Shown: positions 53,017 to 61,743 of the stretch, piece after piece
How positions within the stretch are numbered: position 1 is the first letter of the stretch
Layout: each line of letters begins with the position of its first letter
Assembly (NCBI GenBank): GCA_949297715.1
Contig: CASFTJ010000001.1
Span: 124,001-188,000, forward strand
Origin: an uncultured bacterium
Lineage (GTDB): Bacteria; Cyanobacteriota; Vampirovibrionia; Gastranaerophilales; Gastranaerophilaceae
DNA length: 64,000 nucleotides
Direction: 5' to 3'
Position numbers and translations under genes: made by a program
Notes under the pieces: model-generated
Told to the model about the DNA's origin: nothing
The model's database searches: none
The model's input: the letters and a program-made list of their open reading frames with translations, nothing else

Positions 53017-54462
53017 ATGGAAAGCAGTTTGAGAGATAAATATGAAGTAGTAATAGGACTGGAAGTTCACGCACAATTAAAAACCAAATCAAAAATATTT
53101 GCGCCCGACGGAACAGAATTCGGAAAAGATCCAAATTCTGAAACAAGCCCGATTACATTAGGTATGCCCGGAGTCTTGCCTGTATTAAACAAAGAAGTCG
53201 TAAATATGGGAATACTTACCGGCCTTGCTCTTAACTGCGAAATTCCCGAACGCTGCAAATTCGACAGAAAACAATATTTTTATCCTGATTTGCCGAAAGG
53301 TTATCAGATTTCACAATATGATGAACCGATTTGCGTAAATGGTTACATTGATATTAAAGGTAAAAGAATAGGAATTACCCGCGCACATTTAGAAGAAGAT
53401 GCCGGCAAACTTGTACACGCAGGCGCTGACGGAATTGCAGGCTCAAGCTATTCACTTGTAGACCTTAACCGTGCAGGCACTCCGCTTCTTGAAATAGTAT
53501 CCGAACCTGATATAAGAAGTTCAGATGAAGCAAGAGCTTATATGGAAGAACTTCGCAACATTGTCCGCTACATAGGTGTTTGCGACGGTAACCTTGAAGA
53601 AGGCTCAATGAGATGTGATGCCAATATTTCTATTATGCCGAAAGGTTCAAAAGTTTTCGGAACAAGAGCAGAAATTAAAAACGTAAACAGTTTCTCAGCC
53701 CTTCAAAGAGCTATTGAATATGAAATTGACAGACAAATTGAAATTGTGGAAGAAGGCGGAGAAGTCGTTCAAGAAACTCGACTTTGGGACGACAATTCAA
53801 GAGAAACAAAATCAATGAGAGGTAAAGAAGATGCTCATGATTACAGATATTTTCCGGAGCCTGATTTGATGCCGCTTATGATTTCACGTGAATGGGTTCA
53901 GGAAATTAAAGACAAAATGCCTGAACTTCCTGAAGCAAAACGCCAAAGATATATGGGCTTAGGCTTAAGCGAATACGATGCTTCCGTAATCGTAGAGCAA
54001 ATGGGGCTTGCGCTTTTCTTTGATGAAGTTTTGAAACTCGGTGCAACGCCAAAAATTGCCGTAAACTTTATTATGGGCGAAATTGCAGCTTACCTAAAAG
54101 AAGATCATATTGAAATTTCAGAAACAAAACTTACTCCTGAAAATCTTGTAGAATTAATCAGCTTAATCGAAAAGAATACGATTTCAAATAATATCGGAAA
54201 ACAGATTATTGTAGATATGATGAAAACAGGGGAAAAAGCTTCAGAAATTGTAGAAAAAAGAGGTTTAAGCCAGATTTCAGACGAAAGTGCAATTAAAGAA
54301 ATCTGCCAAAAAGTTGCCGATGCCAACCCTGAGCAAGTTGCAAAATACAAATCAGGCAAAGTACAACTTTTAGGATTCTTTGTAGGACAAGTTATGAAAG
54401 AAACCAAAGGCAGAGCAAATCCGAAAGCAGTTAACGATTTAATGAAAGAAATTCTCGGATAA
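53017..54462 (+). CDS. gatB: Aspartyl/glutamyl-tRNA amidotransferase subunit B
   Basis: 481 residues, usual length. EVVIGLEVHAQLKTKSKIF at the N-terminus, FDRKQYFYPDLPKGYQISQY, LEEDAGKLVH, DLNRAGTPLLEIVSEPDI, RYFPEPDLMPL and the C-terminal GatB/YqeY helical domain. Works with GatA and GatC to amidate Glu-tRNA(Gln) and Asp-tRNA(Asn); gatA and gatC are outside the window. AAGGAG precedes the ATG. Confidence 0.97.
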   Translation: MESSLRDKYEVVIGLEVHAQLKTKSKIFAPDGTEFGKDPNSETSPITLGMPGVLPVLNKEVVNMGILTGLALNCEIPERCKFDRKQYFYPDLPKGYQISQYDEPICVNGYIDIKGKRIGITRAHLEEDAGKLVHAGADGIAGSSYSLVDLNRAGTPLLEIVSEPDIRSSDEARAYMEELRNIVRYIGVCDGNLEEGSMRCDANISIMPKGSKVFGTRAEIKNVNSFSALQRAIEYEIDRQIEIVEEGGEVVQETRLWDDNSRETKSMRGKEDAHDYRYFPEPDLMPLMISREWVQEIKDKMPELPEAKRQRYMGLGLSEYDASVIVEQMGLALFFDEVLKLGATPKIAVNFIMGEIAAYLKEDHIEISETKLTPENLVELISLIEKNTISNNIGKQIIVDMMKTGEKASEIVEKRGLSQISDESAIKEICQKVADANPEQVAKYKSGKVQLLGFFVGQVMKETKGRANPKAVNDLMKEILG

Positions 54463-54494
54463 AATACGGATTTTGACTTTAACACAGGTGATGT

Positions 54495-55559
54495 ATGTTT
54501 TTTAAAGAAGAAGATGAAAAGAAATCCAGCATGGAAGAGGAGATATTTGAACAGGCGATTGTGCTTGAAAATATCCTGTCTTCCCACGTAAACGACAATA
54601 ATTATATTTTATTTGATATTCCGACGGATATAAGAAAAGTTGTACTTGTTGCAAGCGGATCTTCATACAATTGTGCAAGATTTGCGGCGGATTTATTCGG
54701 GAACATCGCTGACATAGAAGCCGGCGCAATATATTCAAGCGAATTTCTTCTAAAATCCGTAATTCCCCATGAAAACGATATTTTATATGTTTTCATAACT
54801 CAATCGGGCGAAACCTCCGATACAAATAAAGCTTTAATTAAAGCAAAAGAGTTTGGAATGCGGACAATGTGCATTACAAACAAGAAAGATTCAACGATTT
54901 GGCAAGCATCGGATTTCAAAATTGACTGTTGCGCGGGAGAAGAAAAAAGCATTGCCGCAACAAAATCTTTGACAGCACAAATGCTTTGCTGCACTCTGCT
55001 TGTTTTAAAATATGCAGCACATAAAGGAATAGATATAACTCATTATTTTGATGAGCTTAGAACGCTTCCTGAATTTGTAAAAAAAGCATACGAACTTCAG
55101 GACAATATAAAAGAAGTAGCAAAGGCGCTTTCAGAATACAAAAATCTGGTAGTAACAGCAGACGGAATTTCCTATGCACTTGCAAAAGAAGCCTCTTTAA
55201 AGATAAAAGAAACCTCTTACATAAATGTATATTCAAGTATTCTTGGTGAATTTATGCACGGACACGTTGCTGTTATGAATAATAAAATTGCACAGATTCA
55301 CATATGCATTGATGATTTAAGCTATACAGCAATCAAAAATTTAAACAAAATAAAAGAGGATTATTCTTCTGTACTTTGCATAATAGGGAATACAAATGAA
55401 AAAGTTCTGGAGGATTACAACATAAACATCAATTGTGAAAGCAAGTTGGTGAAATCATTTTGTACTGTTATAATCTGTCAGATTCTAGCGCTTGAAATTG
55501 CAAAAAAATTAAAACGTAATGTTGATAAACCCCACGGACTTAACAAAGTTGTAAAATAA
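54495..55559 (+). CDS. Double-SIS sugar isomerase (GlmS C-terminal-like)
   Basis: 354 residues without the glutaminase half of GlmS. SSMEEEIFEQ matches the GlmS isomerase start (M-KEI-EQ); SIS 1 has LVASGSSYNCARFAADLF and VFITQSGETSDTNKAL; SIS 2 has KEASLKIKETSYINVYSS then LGEFMHG; the end NVDKPHGLNKVVK mirrors the GlmS C-terminus. Likely an aldose/ketose or amino-sugar isomerase/deaminase. Follows gatB by 32 bp. Confidence 0.85.
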   Translation: MFFKEEDEKKSSMEEEIFEQAIVLENILSSHVNDNNYILFDIPTDIRKVVLVASGSSYNCARFAADLFGNIADIEAGAIYSSEFLLKSVIPHENDILYVFITQSGETSDTNKALIKAKEFGMRTMCITNKKDSTIWQASDFKIDCCAGEEKSIAATKSLTAQMLCCTLLVLKYAAHKGIDITHYFDELRTLPEFVKKAYELQDNIKEVAKALSEYKNLVVTADGISYALAKEASLKIKETSYINVYSSILGEFMHGHVAVMNNKIAQIHICIDDLSYTAIKNLNKIKEDYSSVLCIIGNTNEKVLEDYNININCESKLVKSFCTVIICQILALEIAKKLKRNVDKPHGLNKVVK

Positions 55560-55587
55560 TTAATGGAGATATTGGAGATATATTAGA

Positions 55588-56091
55588 ATGAACCTGACAG
55601 TTTCAAACTTGCCCCGTGTTTTGAATAACAGAATCTATAGTAACATAAATTCAAAACCTGAAATTAATTTTAAATCACTTAAAACCAGAACAATTCCATT
55701 AGAAGGTTATGTTTACAACATATTTGGAAAGAAATTTGGCGACAATCCTAAATATATAGATCAAATAAGAGAATCTTATGAAGGCCCGGACATAATAGAA
55801 AGAATTTCAAAAGCAACAAACAAAAAAGTTTATGAAATTGAAAGCAAAGGTTCACATATTATAAGAGAATGCTTTTACGATGAAACAACAGGTCTTAAAC
55901 AAAAAGAAATTAAGTATTCTTTTGACGAAAAAACTTACAAAAACTTACCGGAATATCAGTACGAATACGACGAAAACGGCACTGTAATTAAAGAAACTGA
56001 TTTAAACATAAAAGTAAATGACCCCCCTAAAAAAGATGGTATTTTAACCACCTTTTTTAGAACTGTTTCAAAAATCTTTCATCGTCATTAA
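55588..56091 (+). CDS. Hypothetical protein with N-terminal NFKS motif
   Basis: 167 residues. After about 28 residues comes INFKSLKT, the short hydrophobic-aromatic motif shared in style with the proteins at 1108 (SFGG) and 15110 (SFTS). The rest has beta-strand pairs with YD-type repeats (ECFYDETTGLKQKEIKYSFD, YQYEYDENGTVIKETD), resembling a few RHS/YD-like hairpins. GGAG precedes the ATG. It overlaps the convergent pheS by 35 bp. Function unknown. Confidence 0.6.
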   Translation: MNLTVSNLPRVLNNRIYSNINSKPEINFKSLKTRTIPLEGYVYNIFGKKFGDNPKYIDQIRESYEGPDIIERISKATNKKVYEIESKGSHIIRECFYDETTGLKQKEIKYSFDEKTYKNLPEYQYEYDENGTVIKETDLNIKVNDPPKKDGILTTFFRTVSKIFHRH

Positions 56092-57091
56092 AGAACAATC
56101 TGATGTCGTCTACTGCATACTTAAGCATAGCAAGTCTTTCAACCCCCATACCGAACGCAAACCCTGAATAAACATCCGGATCAATACCGACATTTCTAAG
56201 CACATTCGGATCAACCATGCCAGCACCGAGAATTTCCAGCCAACCGGTACCCGAGCAAGTTCTGCAACCTTTACCTTCGCACATAATACATTGAACATCA
56301 ACTTCTGCAGAAGGCTCCGTAAATGGGAAAAAGCTGTTTCTAAAACGAGTCGGACGACTTGCGCCGAAATAAATTCTTATAAATTCATTTAAAATTCCTT
56401 TTAAATCACCAAAAGTTACATCTTTATCAACATATAACCCTTCAATCTGGTGGAAGAAATTATTTTTACGGGCATTAATATTTTCGTTTCTGTAAACTCT
56501 TCCGGGAGCAATAATTCTTATCGGCGGATTTTTACCTTCCATAGCATGAATTTGTGCTCCTGACGTTTGGCTTCTTAAAATAACATTTGACTCGCCTTTA
56601 ACATAAAAAGTATCCTGCATATCACGTGCAGGGTGATCTTTTGGAACGTTTAAAGCATCAAAGTTATAGTATTCCGTCTCAACTTCAGGTGACTGGCTGC
56701 TTGTTACAACAGAAAAACCGAGGCTCTGAAATATTGAAACAATCTCGTTTGTCGTTGTTGTAAGAGGATGAACCTTTCCGACTCTTTCAAATTTACCCGG
56801 AAGTGTAATATCAATCTTCTCTTTCAAAAGTTTTGCATCAAGTTCTTTTTTATAAAAATCGTTGTATTTTGCTTTTAATGAAGATTCAAGCTTTTGAGTA
56901 ATTTCATTTGCAAGAGAACCCACAATTCTTTTATCTTCATCAGAAAGGTTTTTAAGATTTTTCTTAATCTCGTTAAATTCGCCTTTTCTGCTTAAATACT
57001 TATTTCTGACTTCATCAAGATCGCTTATTGAAGTTGATTTTTCGATATCACTTGCTGCATTTGCGTAAATTTTTTCCAGTTGTTCTTTCAT
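56057..57091 (-). CDS. pheS: Phenylalanyl-tRNA synthetase alpha subunit
   Basis: 344 residues: N-terminal coiled coil (about 1-85), then class II catalytic core: HPLTTTTNEIVSIFQSLGF, ILRSQTSGAQIHAM, APGRVYRNENINARKNNFFH (motif 2), the Cys-rich CIMCEGKGCRTCSGTGWLEI, and GFAFGMGVERLAML (motif 3). pheT is not adjacent. GAGGATG precedes the ATG. Third gene of kdsA-MBL-pheS. Confidence 0.97.
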   Translation of the reverse strand: MKEQLEKIYANAASDIEKSTSISDLDEVRNKYLSRKGEFNEIKKNLKNLSDEDKRIVGSLANEITQKLESSLKAKYNDFYKKELDAKLLKEKIDITLPGKFERVGKVHPLTTTTNEIVSIFQSLGFSVVTSSQSPEVETEYYNFDALNVPKDHPARDMQDTFYVKGESNVILRSQTSGAQIHAMEGKNPPIRIIAPGRVYRNENINARKNNFFHQIEGLYVDKDVTFGDLKGILNEFIRIYFGASRPTRFRNSFFPFTEPSAEVDVQCIMCEGKGCRTCSGTGWLEILGAGMVDPNVLRNVGIDPDVYSGFAFGMGVERLAMLKYAVDDIRLFFNDDERFLKQF

Positions 57092-57125
57092 CTGTATTCA
57101 TCCTCTTTATCGTCTATTAAAGACT

Positions 57126-57743
57126 TTAGACTATTTCATTAAATTTTTTTTCATATCCGATTGTAGTTTTTTCGTTATGTCCGGGGAAAACTTCCGTATC
57201 ATCATCAAGCTTGTATAAAACATTTCTTATGCTGTTTTCAAGCTTGTCGTAATCTCCGCCGGGAAGATCGGTTCTGCCTACATACCTTTTAAATAAAGTA
57301 TCTCCCGAAAAAAGTTTCCCGTCAATCAGGTAGCTTAATCCGCCTTCTGTGTGTCCTGGAGTTTCGAGAATTTTTATCGGAATATCGCCGATTTTCAACT
57401 CTGTATTCGCATCAATAAATCTGTCATATTCAGGATTTTTGTCTGCATAAATTCCAAAAGTTCTGAGAATTGTTTTTGTCATCTCAACTTGAGATTTGTC
57501 TTTTTCATTCACAAGAACTTCTGCGCCAAGCTCTTTTTTCATATCATTCACTCCCATAACATGATCAAAATGACCGTGTGTAAGAAGAATGTATTTAACC
57601 TTCAAACCAAGATTTTTTACATCATCTATAATCTGCTGAACTTTTTCCGAACAATCAATTAAAACAGCTTCTTTAGAATTTTCATCGGCTACAAGGTAGT
57701 TATTAGCCTCAATGGGGCCTGCAATATATTGTTTAATAATCAT
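57126..57743 (-). CDS. Metallo-beta-lactamase-fold hydrolase (glyoxalase II-like)
   Basis: 205 residues. Metal ligands in LLTHGHFDHVMGVNDMKKEL (HxHxDH), LETPGHTEGGLSYLID, LFSGDTLFKRYVGRTDLPGG and VFPGHNEKTTIGYEK near the end. This compact form is common in bacteria and acts on thioesters such as S-lactoylglutathione or related substrates; exact substrate unknown. It lies 3 bp after kdsA. Confidence 0.88.
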   Translation of the reverse strand: MIIKQYIAGPIEANNYLVADENSKEAVLIDCSEKVQQIIDDVKNLGLKVKYILLTHGHFDHVMGVNDMKKELGAEVLVNEKDKSQVEMTKTILRTFGIYADKNPEYDRFIDANTELKIGDIPIKILETPGHTEGGLSYLIDGKLFSGDTLFKRYVGRTDLPGGDYDKLENSIRNVLYKLDDDTEVFPGHNEKTTIGYEKKFNEIV

Positions 57744-57746
57744 TTT

Positions 57747-58571
57747 TTAAACTCTCACGATATCAAATATTTTTTTACAAATTAAGAAAACTTCTTCCGC
57801 TGAATCAAGCGACAGCATATTCGGCCCGTCACAAAGAGCTTTATCTGGCTCAGGATGAATTTCAAAAAACAATGCGTTTGCTCCCGCTCCCATCGCAGCT
57901 TTTGCAAGTACCGGAACAAATCTTCTATCCCCTCCTGAACAGGTTCCGTTCGCACCCGGCAGCTGAACGCTGTGCGTTGCATCAAACACAACAGGATATC
58001 CGAAACCTTGCATAATCGGAACAGCTCTAAAGTCTACAACCAGATTGTTATATCCGAAAGTAACACCTCTATCAGTCAAAAGAATATTAGAATTTCCTGA
58101 ATCTTCAACTTTTTTAACCAAAGTTCCCATTTGTTCCGGTGCCAAAAATTGACCTTTTTTAATATTTACGATTTTACCGGTCTTTGCGGCAGCCACAAGC
58201 AAATCCGTCTGTCTGCACAAAAATGCCGGAATCTGCAAAATATCAGCAACTTCTGCCACAATTGCCACCTGCTCCGGAAGGTGAATATCCGTAACTATCG
58301 GAATATTATACTTAGACTTAATTTCACCAAGCATTTCAAGCCCTTTTTCAATACCGGGGCCGCGATATGAAGTTATTGAAGAACGATTTGCCTTATCAAA
58401 AGACGATTTAAAAATAAAATTAATCCCTAATTTCTGAGTAATTTCTTTAAGTTTTTTAGCCGTTTCATCAAGAATTTCAAAACTCTCCGCAACACAAGGC
58501 CCTGCCATTACAGTAAGCTTGTCCGCGCCTATTTCAAAGTTATTCAGCCTGATTTTTTTTATTCTCTCCAT
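57747..58571 (-). CDS. kdsA: 2-dehydro-3-deoxyphosphooctonate aldolase (KDO-8-P synthase)
   Basis: 274 residues from the ATG at 58571 (MERIKKIRLNNFEIG). TVMAGPCVAESFEI, KSSFDKANRSSITSYRGPG, VTDIHLP, NIKKGQFLAPEQMG, DATHSVQLPGA and FFEIHPEPDKALCDGPNML are KdsA signatures. Condenses arabinose-5-phosphate with phosphoenolpyruvate, supplying Kdo for LPS. A promoter ends 6 nt before the ATG, so the message is probably leaderless. Confidence 0.96.
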   Translation of the reverse strand: MERIKKIRLNNFEIGADKLTVMAGPCVAESFEILDETAKKLKEITQKLGINFIFKSSFDKANRSSITSYRGPGIEKGLEMLGEIKSKYNIPIVTDIHLPEQVAIVAEVADILQIPAFLCRQTDLLVAAAKTGKIVNIKKGQFLAPEQMGTLVKKVEDSGNSNILLTDRGVTFGYNNLVVDFRAVPIMQGFGYPVVFDATHSVQLPGANGTCSGGDRRFVPVLAKAAMGAGANALFFEIHPEPDKALCDGPNMLSLDSAEEVFLICKKIFDIVRV

Positions 58572-58577
58572 ACCGTA

Positions 58578-58606
58578 AGTATAATTAAAACACCCGAAAA
58601 TTACAA
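58578..58606 (-). promoter_or_regulatory. Promoter of kdsA, probably giving a leaderless mRNA
   Basis: On the minus strand TTGTAA (58606-58601), 17-bp spacer, TATACT (58583-58578), then 6 nt and the ATG. Initiation 6-8 nt past the -10 box would fall on or next to the start codon. Confidence 0.6.
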
Positions 58607-58697
58607 GCAATATTTAAAGAGTTAATTAAGACTGTTTTTAATTTTGACATCATTGTTATTTAAGCTTAATTGTGGTAAAATGCGGAAAGGAGAGATT

Positions 58698-59909
58698 ATG
58701 GAAAACAAAATTACAAGACTGAAAAACGATATAGAATTTTTTTATAAAAGAAATCAAGATACACCACGTGCGGCTTTATGTATAAACTTTGCGCTATGTG
58801 ATTACGACACCCCGCCCGGAGTAAATGGGCTTATGGCAAGACTTCTGTTTCAGGGTACAAAAACCAAAACTGCAGAACAAATTGCAGAAGAATTTGACAG
58901 CTGCGGAATTGATTTTGTAGTTGAAATGAAGATGGATTATTTAAGATTTAGATTTTTAAGTCTTAACGAAGATTTTGAACATTCCGTTGAGCTTGTAACC
59001 GATTTGATTAAAAACTCTACATTTGAGGAATTTGAAAAAGAAAAAGCGAAATTCAGCGGTGAAATTGTTGCGGAATTAGATTCTCCCCGTCAAAAAGTTA
59101 TGGACGGATTTGCCAAGAATACATTTGAAGGTCATGCTTACGGTGCTTCAAATACGGTTGTGCTTGAAAATCTTCCGAATGTAACAAAAGAACAGGTTGT
59201 AAAAGCTTACGAAAAATTATTCCAAAACTCAAAAAAAGTGATAACTTTTGTGGGCGATATAGATGAAGAAAAAGTTGAAAATATCTTAAACAAGAACCTT
59301 GGAGATATTCCAGCCGGCTCATCGCAAGTTGATTTGAATACACCAAAACCATTAGAAGAAAAAAAGGAAGTTGAAATAATTCACAACGGCAATCAATCGC
59401 ACATTATAAAAGGCTGGAGAACTCCGACTTTTAACAGCGAAGATTATCCTGCACTTTTGCTTCTGAACATAATTTTAGGCGCAAGCGGACTTTCATCAAG
59501 ATTATTTTTAGAACTTCGCGACAAAAAAGGACTTGCTTATGTTGTAAGAAGTTCTTACGAAAACTTTTTACTCGGCGCAGGGTTTTCGATATACATAGCA
59601 ACCGAACCGAAGAATATCGAAGTTTCTCTTAAAGGCTTTGATGAAGAAATTGAAAAAATTAAAACAATCGAAGTTTCGGAAACTGAACTTGAGAATGCAA
59701 AAACAAACCTTATAGGCAAATGGGCATTCACATTTGAAACCAACTTCCAACAAGCCTGCTGTTATGCTCAGTACGGAATTTTAGGACTCGGATTTGATTT
59801 TTACGACAAAACGAAAGAACGAATTAAACACGTAACTTCAAAACAGCTAAAAGATTGTGCTGCAAAATATTTTAACGACAAATATGTTCTTGCAGTTTTA
59901 AAGCCCTAA
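58698..59909 (+). CDS. M16 peptidase-like protein without the zinc motif
   Basis: 403 residues from the ATG at 58698 (AAGGAGAG upstream); the upstream in-frame TTG is part of a TTGACA box. Two M16B-type domains are recognisable: VNGLMARLLFQGTKTKTAEQ, GIDFVVEMKMDYLRFRF, VVKAYEKLFQNSKKVITFVG; then ALLLLNIILGASGLSSRLFL, ELRDKKGLAY and ASFF-type blocks. The catalytic HxxEH expected before LLFQGT is replaced by NGLMA, so it should be the non-catalytic partner or a chaperone-like protein. No catalytic M16 gene is adjacent. Confidence 0.82.
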   Translation: MENKITRLKNDIEFFYKRNQDTPRAALCINFALCDYDTPPGVNGLMARLLFQGTKTKTAEQIAEEFDSCGIDFVVEMKMDYLRFRFLSLNEDFEHSVELVTDLIKNSTFEEFEKEKAKFSGEIVAELDSPRQKVMDGFAKNTFEGHAYGASNTVVLENLPNVTKEQVVKAYEKLFQNSKKVITFVGDIDEEKVENILNKNLGDIPAGSSQVDLNTPKPLEEKKEVEIIHNGNQSHIIKGWRTPTFNSEDYPALLLLNIILGASGLSSRLFLELRDKKGLAYVVRSSYENFLLGAGFSIYIATEPKNIEVSLKGFDEEIEKIKTIEVSETELENAKTNLIGKWAFTFETNFQQACCYAQYGILGLGFDFYDKTKERIKHVTSKQLKDCAAKYFNDKYVLAVLKP

Positions 59910-59991
59910 AAACTACTTTATCAGGCAATAAAATAATTTAATAAACAGAGCGATAATTATTACAGGTACCATTTTTTAAGGTTTAACAAAA

Positions 59992-60555
59992 GTGAAATCC
60001 GCTACTGTTAAATTGTTATTTGTATTGAGTTTTCAAATAATTTCAATATCTCCGGTCTTTGCGGAAATTGAAAAAGTTCAGCTTGGGCAAGTGGTTACAA
60101 ACACAGCCTCGGAAATTCAAAAAAGACTTGAAAAAACATTACCCGAAAACACTCCGGTTGTTTACACGATAGTTCCGAGAGGGCTTATTGTAAGTGTGAA
60201 AGAAGATATTTTTTTCAGCGGAGAAAGTATCTTGATTAAAAAATCCTCTACAAACGTACTTGATGCGATAATTTCGGTTCTCCTCCAAATTAACAACAAC
60301 TGCACCATCGAAAGCCACACAGAAGGACATAACAACAATGATGGAATTTACCGCTCAAATTGGGAAATTGCAATGGCAAGAGCTAATTCAATAACCGATT
60401 ACCTCGTTTATTGCGGAAAAATTCCCGCCTCAAGAGTATTTTCTCTCGGATACGGAGATTTTATGCCTTTTAGAGATACCGTTTCCACGACAAAAAACGG
60501 GTTTGACAGAAGAATTGATTTTGTAATCTTTTCTTACGAATACAGCAGGGACTAG
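59992..60555 (+). CDS. OmpA/MotB-type C-terminal domain protein
   Basis: 187 residues from a GTG (AAGG upstream). Signal peptide (about 1-24, ending VFA), a short linker with HxxVVYTIVPRGLIVSV, and an OmpA-like domain: IESHTEGHNNNDG, YRSNWEIAMARANSITDYLV, PASRVFSLGYGDFMPFRDTV, NGFDRRIDFVI. 'SNWE' and 'GYG-P-NRR' are the MotB type of this domain, which binds peptidoglycan. No MotA partner or flagellar gene is present. It overlaps the sigma factor gene by 4 bp at the stops. Confidence 0.8.
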   Translation: MKSATVKLLFVLSFQIISISPVFAEIEKVQLGQVVTNTASEIQKRLEKTLPENTPVVYTIVPRGLIVSVKEDIFFSGESILIKKSSTNVLDAIISVLLQINNNCTIESHTEGHNNNDGIYRSNWEIAMARANSITDYLVYCGKIPASRVFSLGYGDFMPFRDTVSTTKNGFDRRIDFVIFSYEYSRD

Positions 60556-61379
60556 GATACAATGCTTTTTCTGAGTCTTTCGGTGCGGTCTTCGCTAAGG
60601 ATATTTTTAAGCTTCATAATAGATTGCGCGTGAAGCTGGCATACACGGGATTCAGACATATTAAGAGTTGCGCCGATTTCTTTTAAAGTCATGTTCTCCT
60701 GATAGTAAAGAACCATTATGACTCGTTCTCTTTCAGGAAGCCTTCTTAAAGCCTTTTCAAGCTGCTGCTTAATATTTTTTTCTTCCATTTGCTCTTGAGG
60801 GTTAAGCTTGTTCGTATCCTGAATTGTGTCGATAATTTCCATACTGTCGTCGCTGTTGCCCTTTTTCTCGTAAATGGAAGTCATTGTCGTATCTTCAGAC
60901 AAAAGCTGGTTAACCTTATCAGGATCCATATCAAGATAATTTGCCACTTCAGTTGTGGTCGGAATTCTGCCTAACTCTTGCTTCAATGTCTCTTGAGCAT
61001 TTTTTATATCTTTAATTTTCTTTCTGACGCTTCTGGGCAAAAAGTCCTGCGCTCTGATTCTGTCAAGAATTGCCCCTCTGATTCTTATAAGCGCATAAGT
61101 TTCAAATCTTGTATTCTTTTGCGGAGAGTATCTTTCAATAGCATTAATAAGCCCCTCAACACCGTATCCTGCAATATCTTCTATAGAAATTGTCGCAGGA
61201 AGCGTAACCTTTACACGCCCCACAACATATCGGATTAAATAAATATACTGAATTATTAAGGCATCTCTGACAAACTTTTGAGTTTTATCCTGAAAATATT
61301 TTCCCCAAAGTTCGGTCAATTCCTCTTCCGAAAGTCTTTTTATGTTGTTGTACGATGTGAAATCAAAACTTTGATCCAT
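60552..61379 (-). CDS. RNA polymerase sigma factor, FliA/WhiG (sigma-28) family
   Basis: 275 residues from the ATG at 61379 (GGCGG upstream). Region 2: LIQYIYLIRYVVGRVKVTLP, IEDIAGYGVEGLINAIERYS, TRFETYALIRIRGAILDRIR; the hallmark DFLPRSVRKKIKDI; region 3: ELGRIPTTTEVANYLDM; region 4: LPERERVIMVLYYQENMTLK and LNMSESRVCQLHAQSIMKLK. Group 3 sigma factor; in flagellated bacteria it controls late flagellar genes, in cyanobacteria related factors control pili. No anti-sigma gene is seen nearby. Confidence 0.9.
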   Translation of the reverse strand: MDQSFDFTSYNNIKRLSEEELTELWGKYFQDKTQKFVRDALIIQYIYLIRYVVGRVKVTLPATISIEDIAGYGVEGLINAIERYSPQKNTRFETYALIRIRGAILDRIRAQDFLPRSVRKKIKDIKNAQETLKQELGRIPTTTEVANYLDMDPDKVNQLLSEDTTMTSIYEKKGNSDDSMEIIDTIQDTNKLNPQEQMEEKNIKQQLEKALRRLPERERVIMVLYYQENMTLKEIGATLNMSESRVCQLHAQSIMKLKNILSEDRTERLRKSIVS

Positions 61380-61565
61380 TAATCCGCCCAAATATTAAAA
61401 AATGTTACATTATTATTTTATACAATCTGTATTTGCTAACATCATTTAAAAGGTTGAAATGTAACCGTTTGCGCTAAAGCATTAAGATGAAAAGCTTTTG
61501 ATTAAGAAAACTCTGCATGATAAACTCTATAATTTTTATATTTAAATTTTTAATCCAAAAACCAC

Positions 61566-61594
61566 TTAACATTTTTTTTAAAGTGTGTTATAAT
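61566..61594 (+). promoter_or_regulatory. Strong sigma-70-type promoter
   Basis: TTAACA (61566-61571), 17-bp spacer, TATAAT (61589-61594): 11 of 12 consensus bases. Predicted start near 61601, giving a leader of about 143 nt to the ATG at 61744. Confidence 0.7.
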
Positions 61595-61655
61595 CTGTAC
61601 AAACTAATGGTTTAGGGGATTGCTTTACGGATTGATTGTAAATATTTGTAAACTA

Positions 61656-61704
61656 ATCTCTAAAAACATGGCAAATAAAAATCTTTAGAATTTTTATTAG
61701 AGAT
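61656..61704 (+). promoter_or_regulatory. Nested stem-loop in the 5' leader
   Basis: Outer arms ATCTCTAA (61656-61663) and TTAGAGAT (61697-61704); inner arms AATAAAAAT (61674-61682) and ATTTTTATT (61690-61698). The arms share two bases, so the two stems are alternative or nested forms. Lies about 25 nt upstream of the ribosome binding site AAGGAAGGA. Confidence 0.4.
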
Positions 61705-61743
61705 ATAAGTAAAGTGTGTATTAAAAAAGGAAGGACACAGAAT

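Noticed and set aside
54105-54587. 160-codon minus frame across gatB end and the SIS gene start
   Set aside because: Overlaps two well-supported genes and has low-complexity Phe/Ser content.
58644-58697. Longer M16 protein starting with TTG at 58644
   Set aside because: That TTG is part of a TTGACA -35-like box, and a strong AAGGAGAG lies directly before the ATG at 58698.
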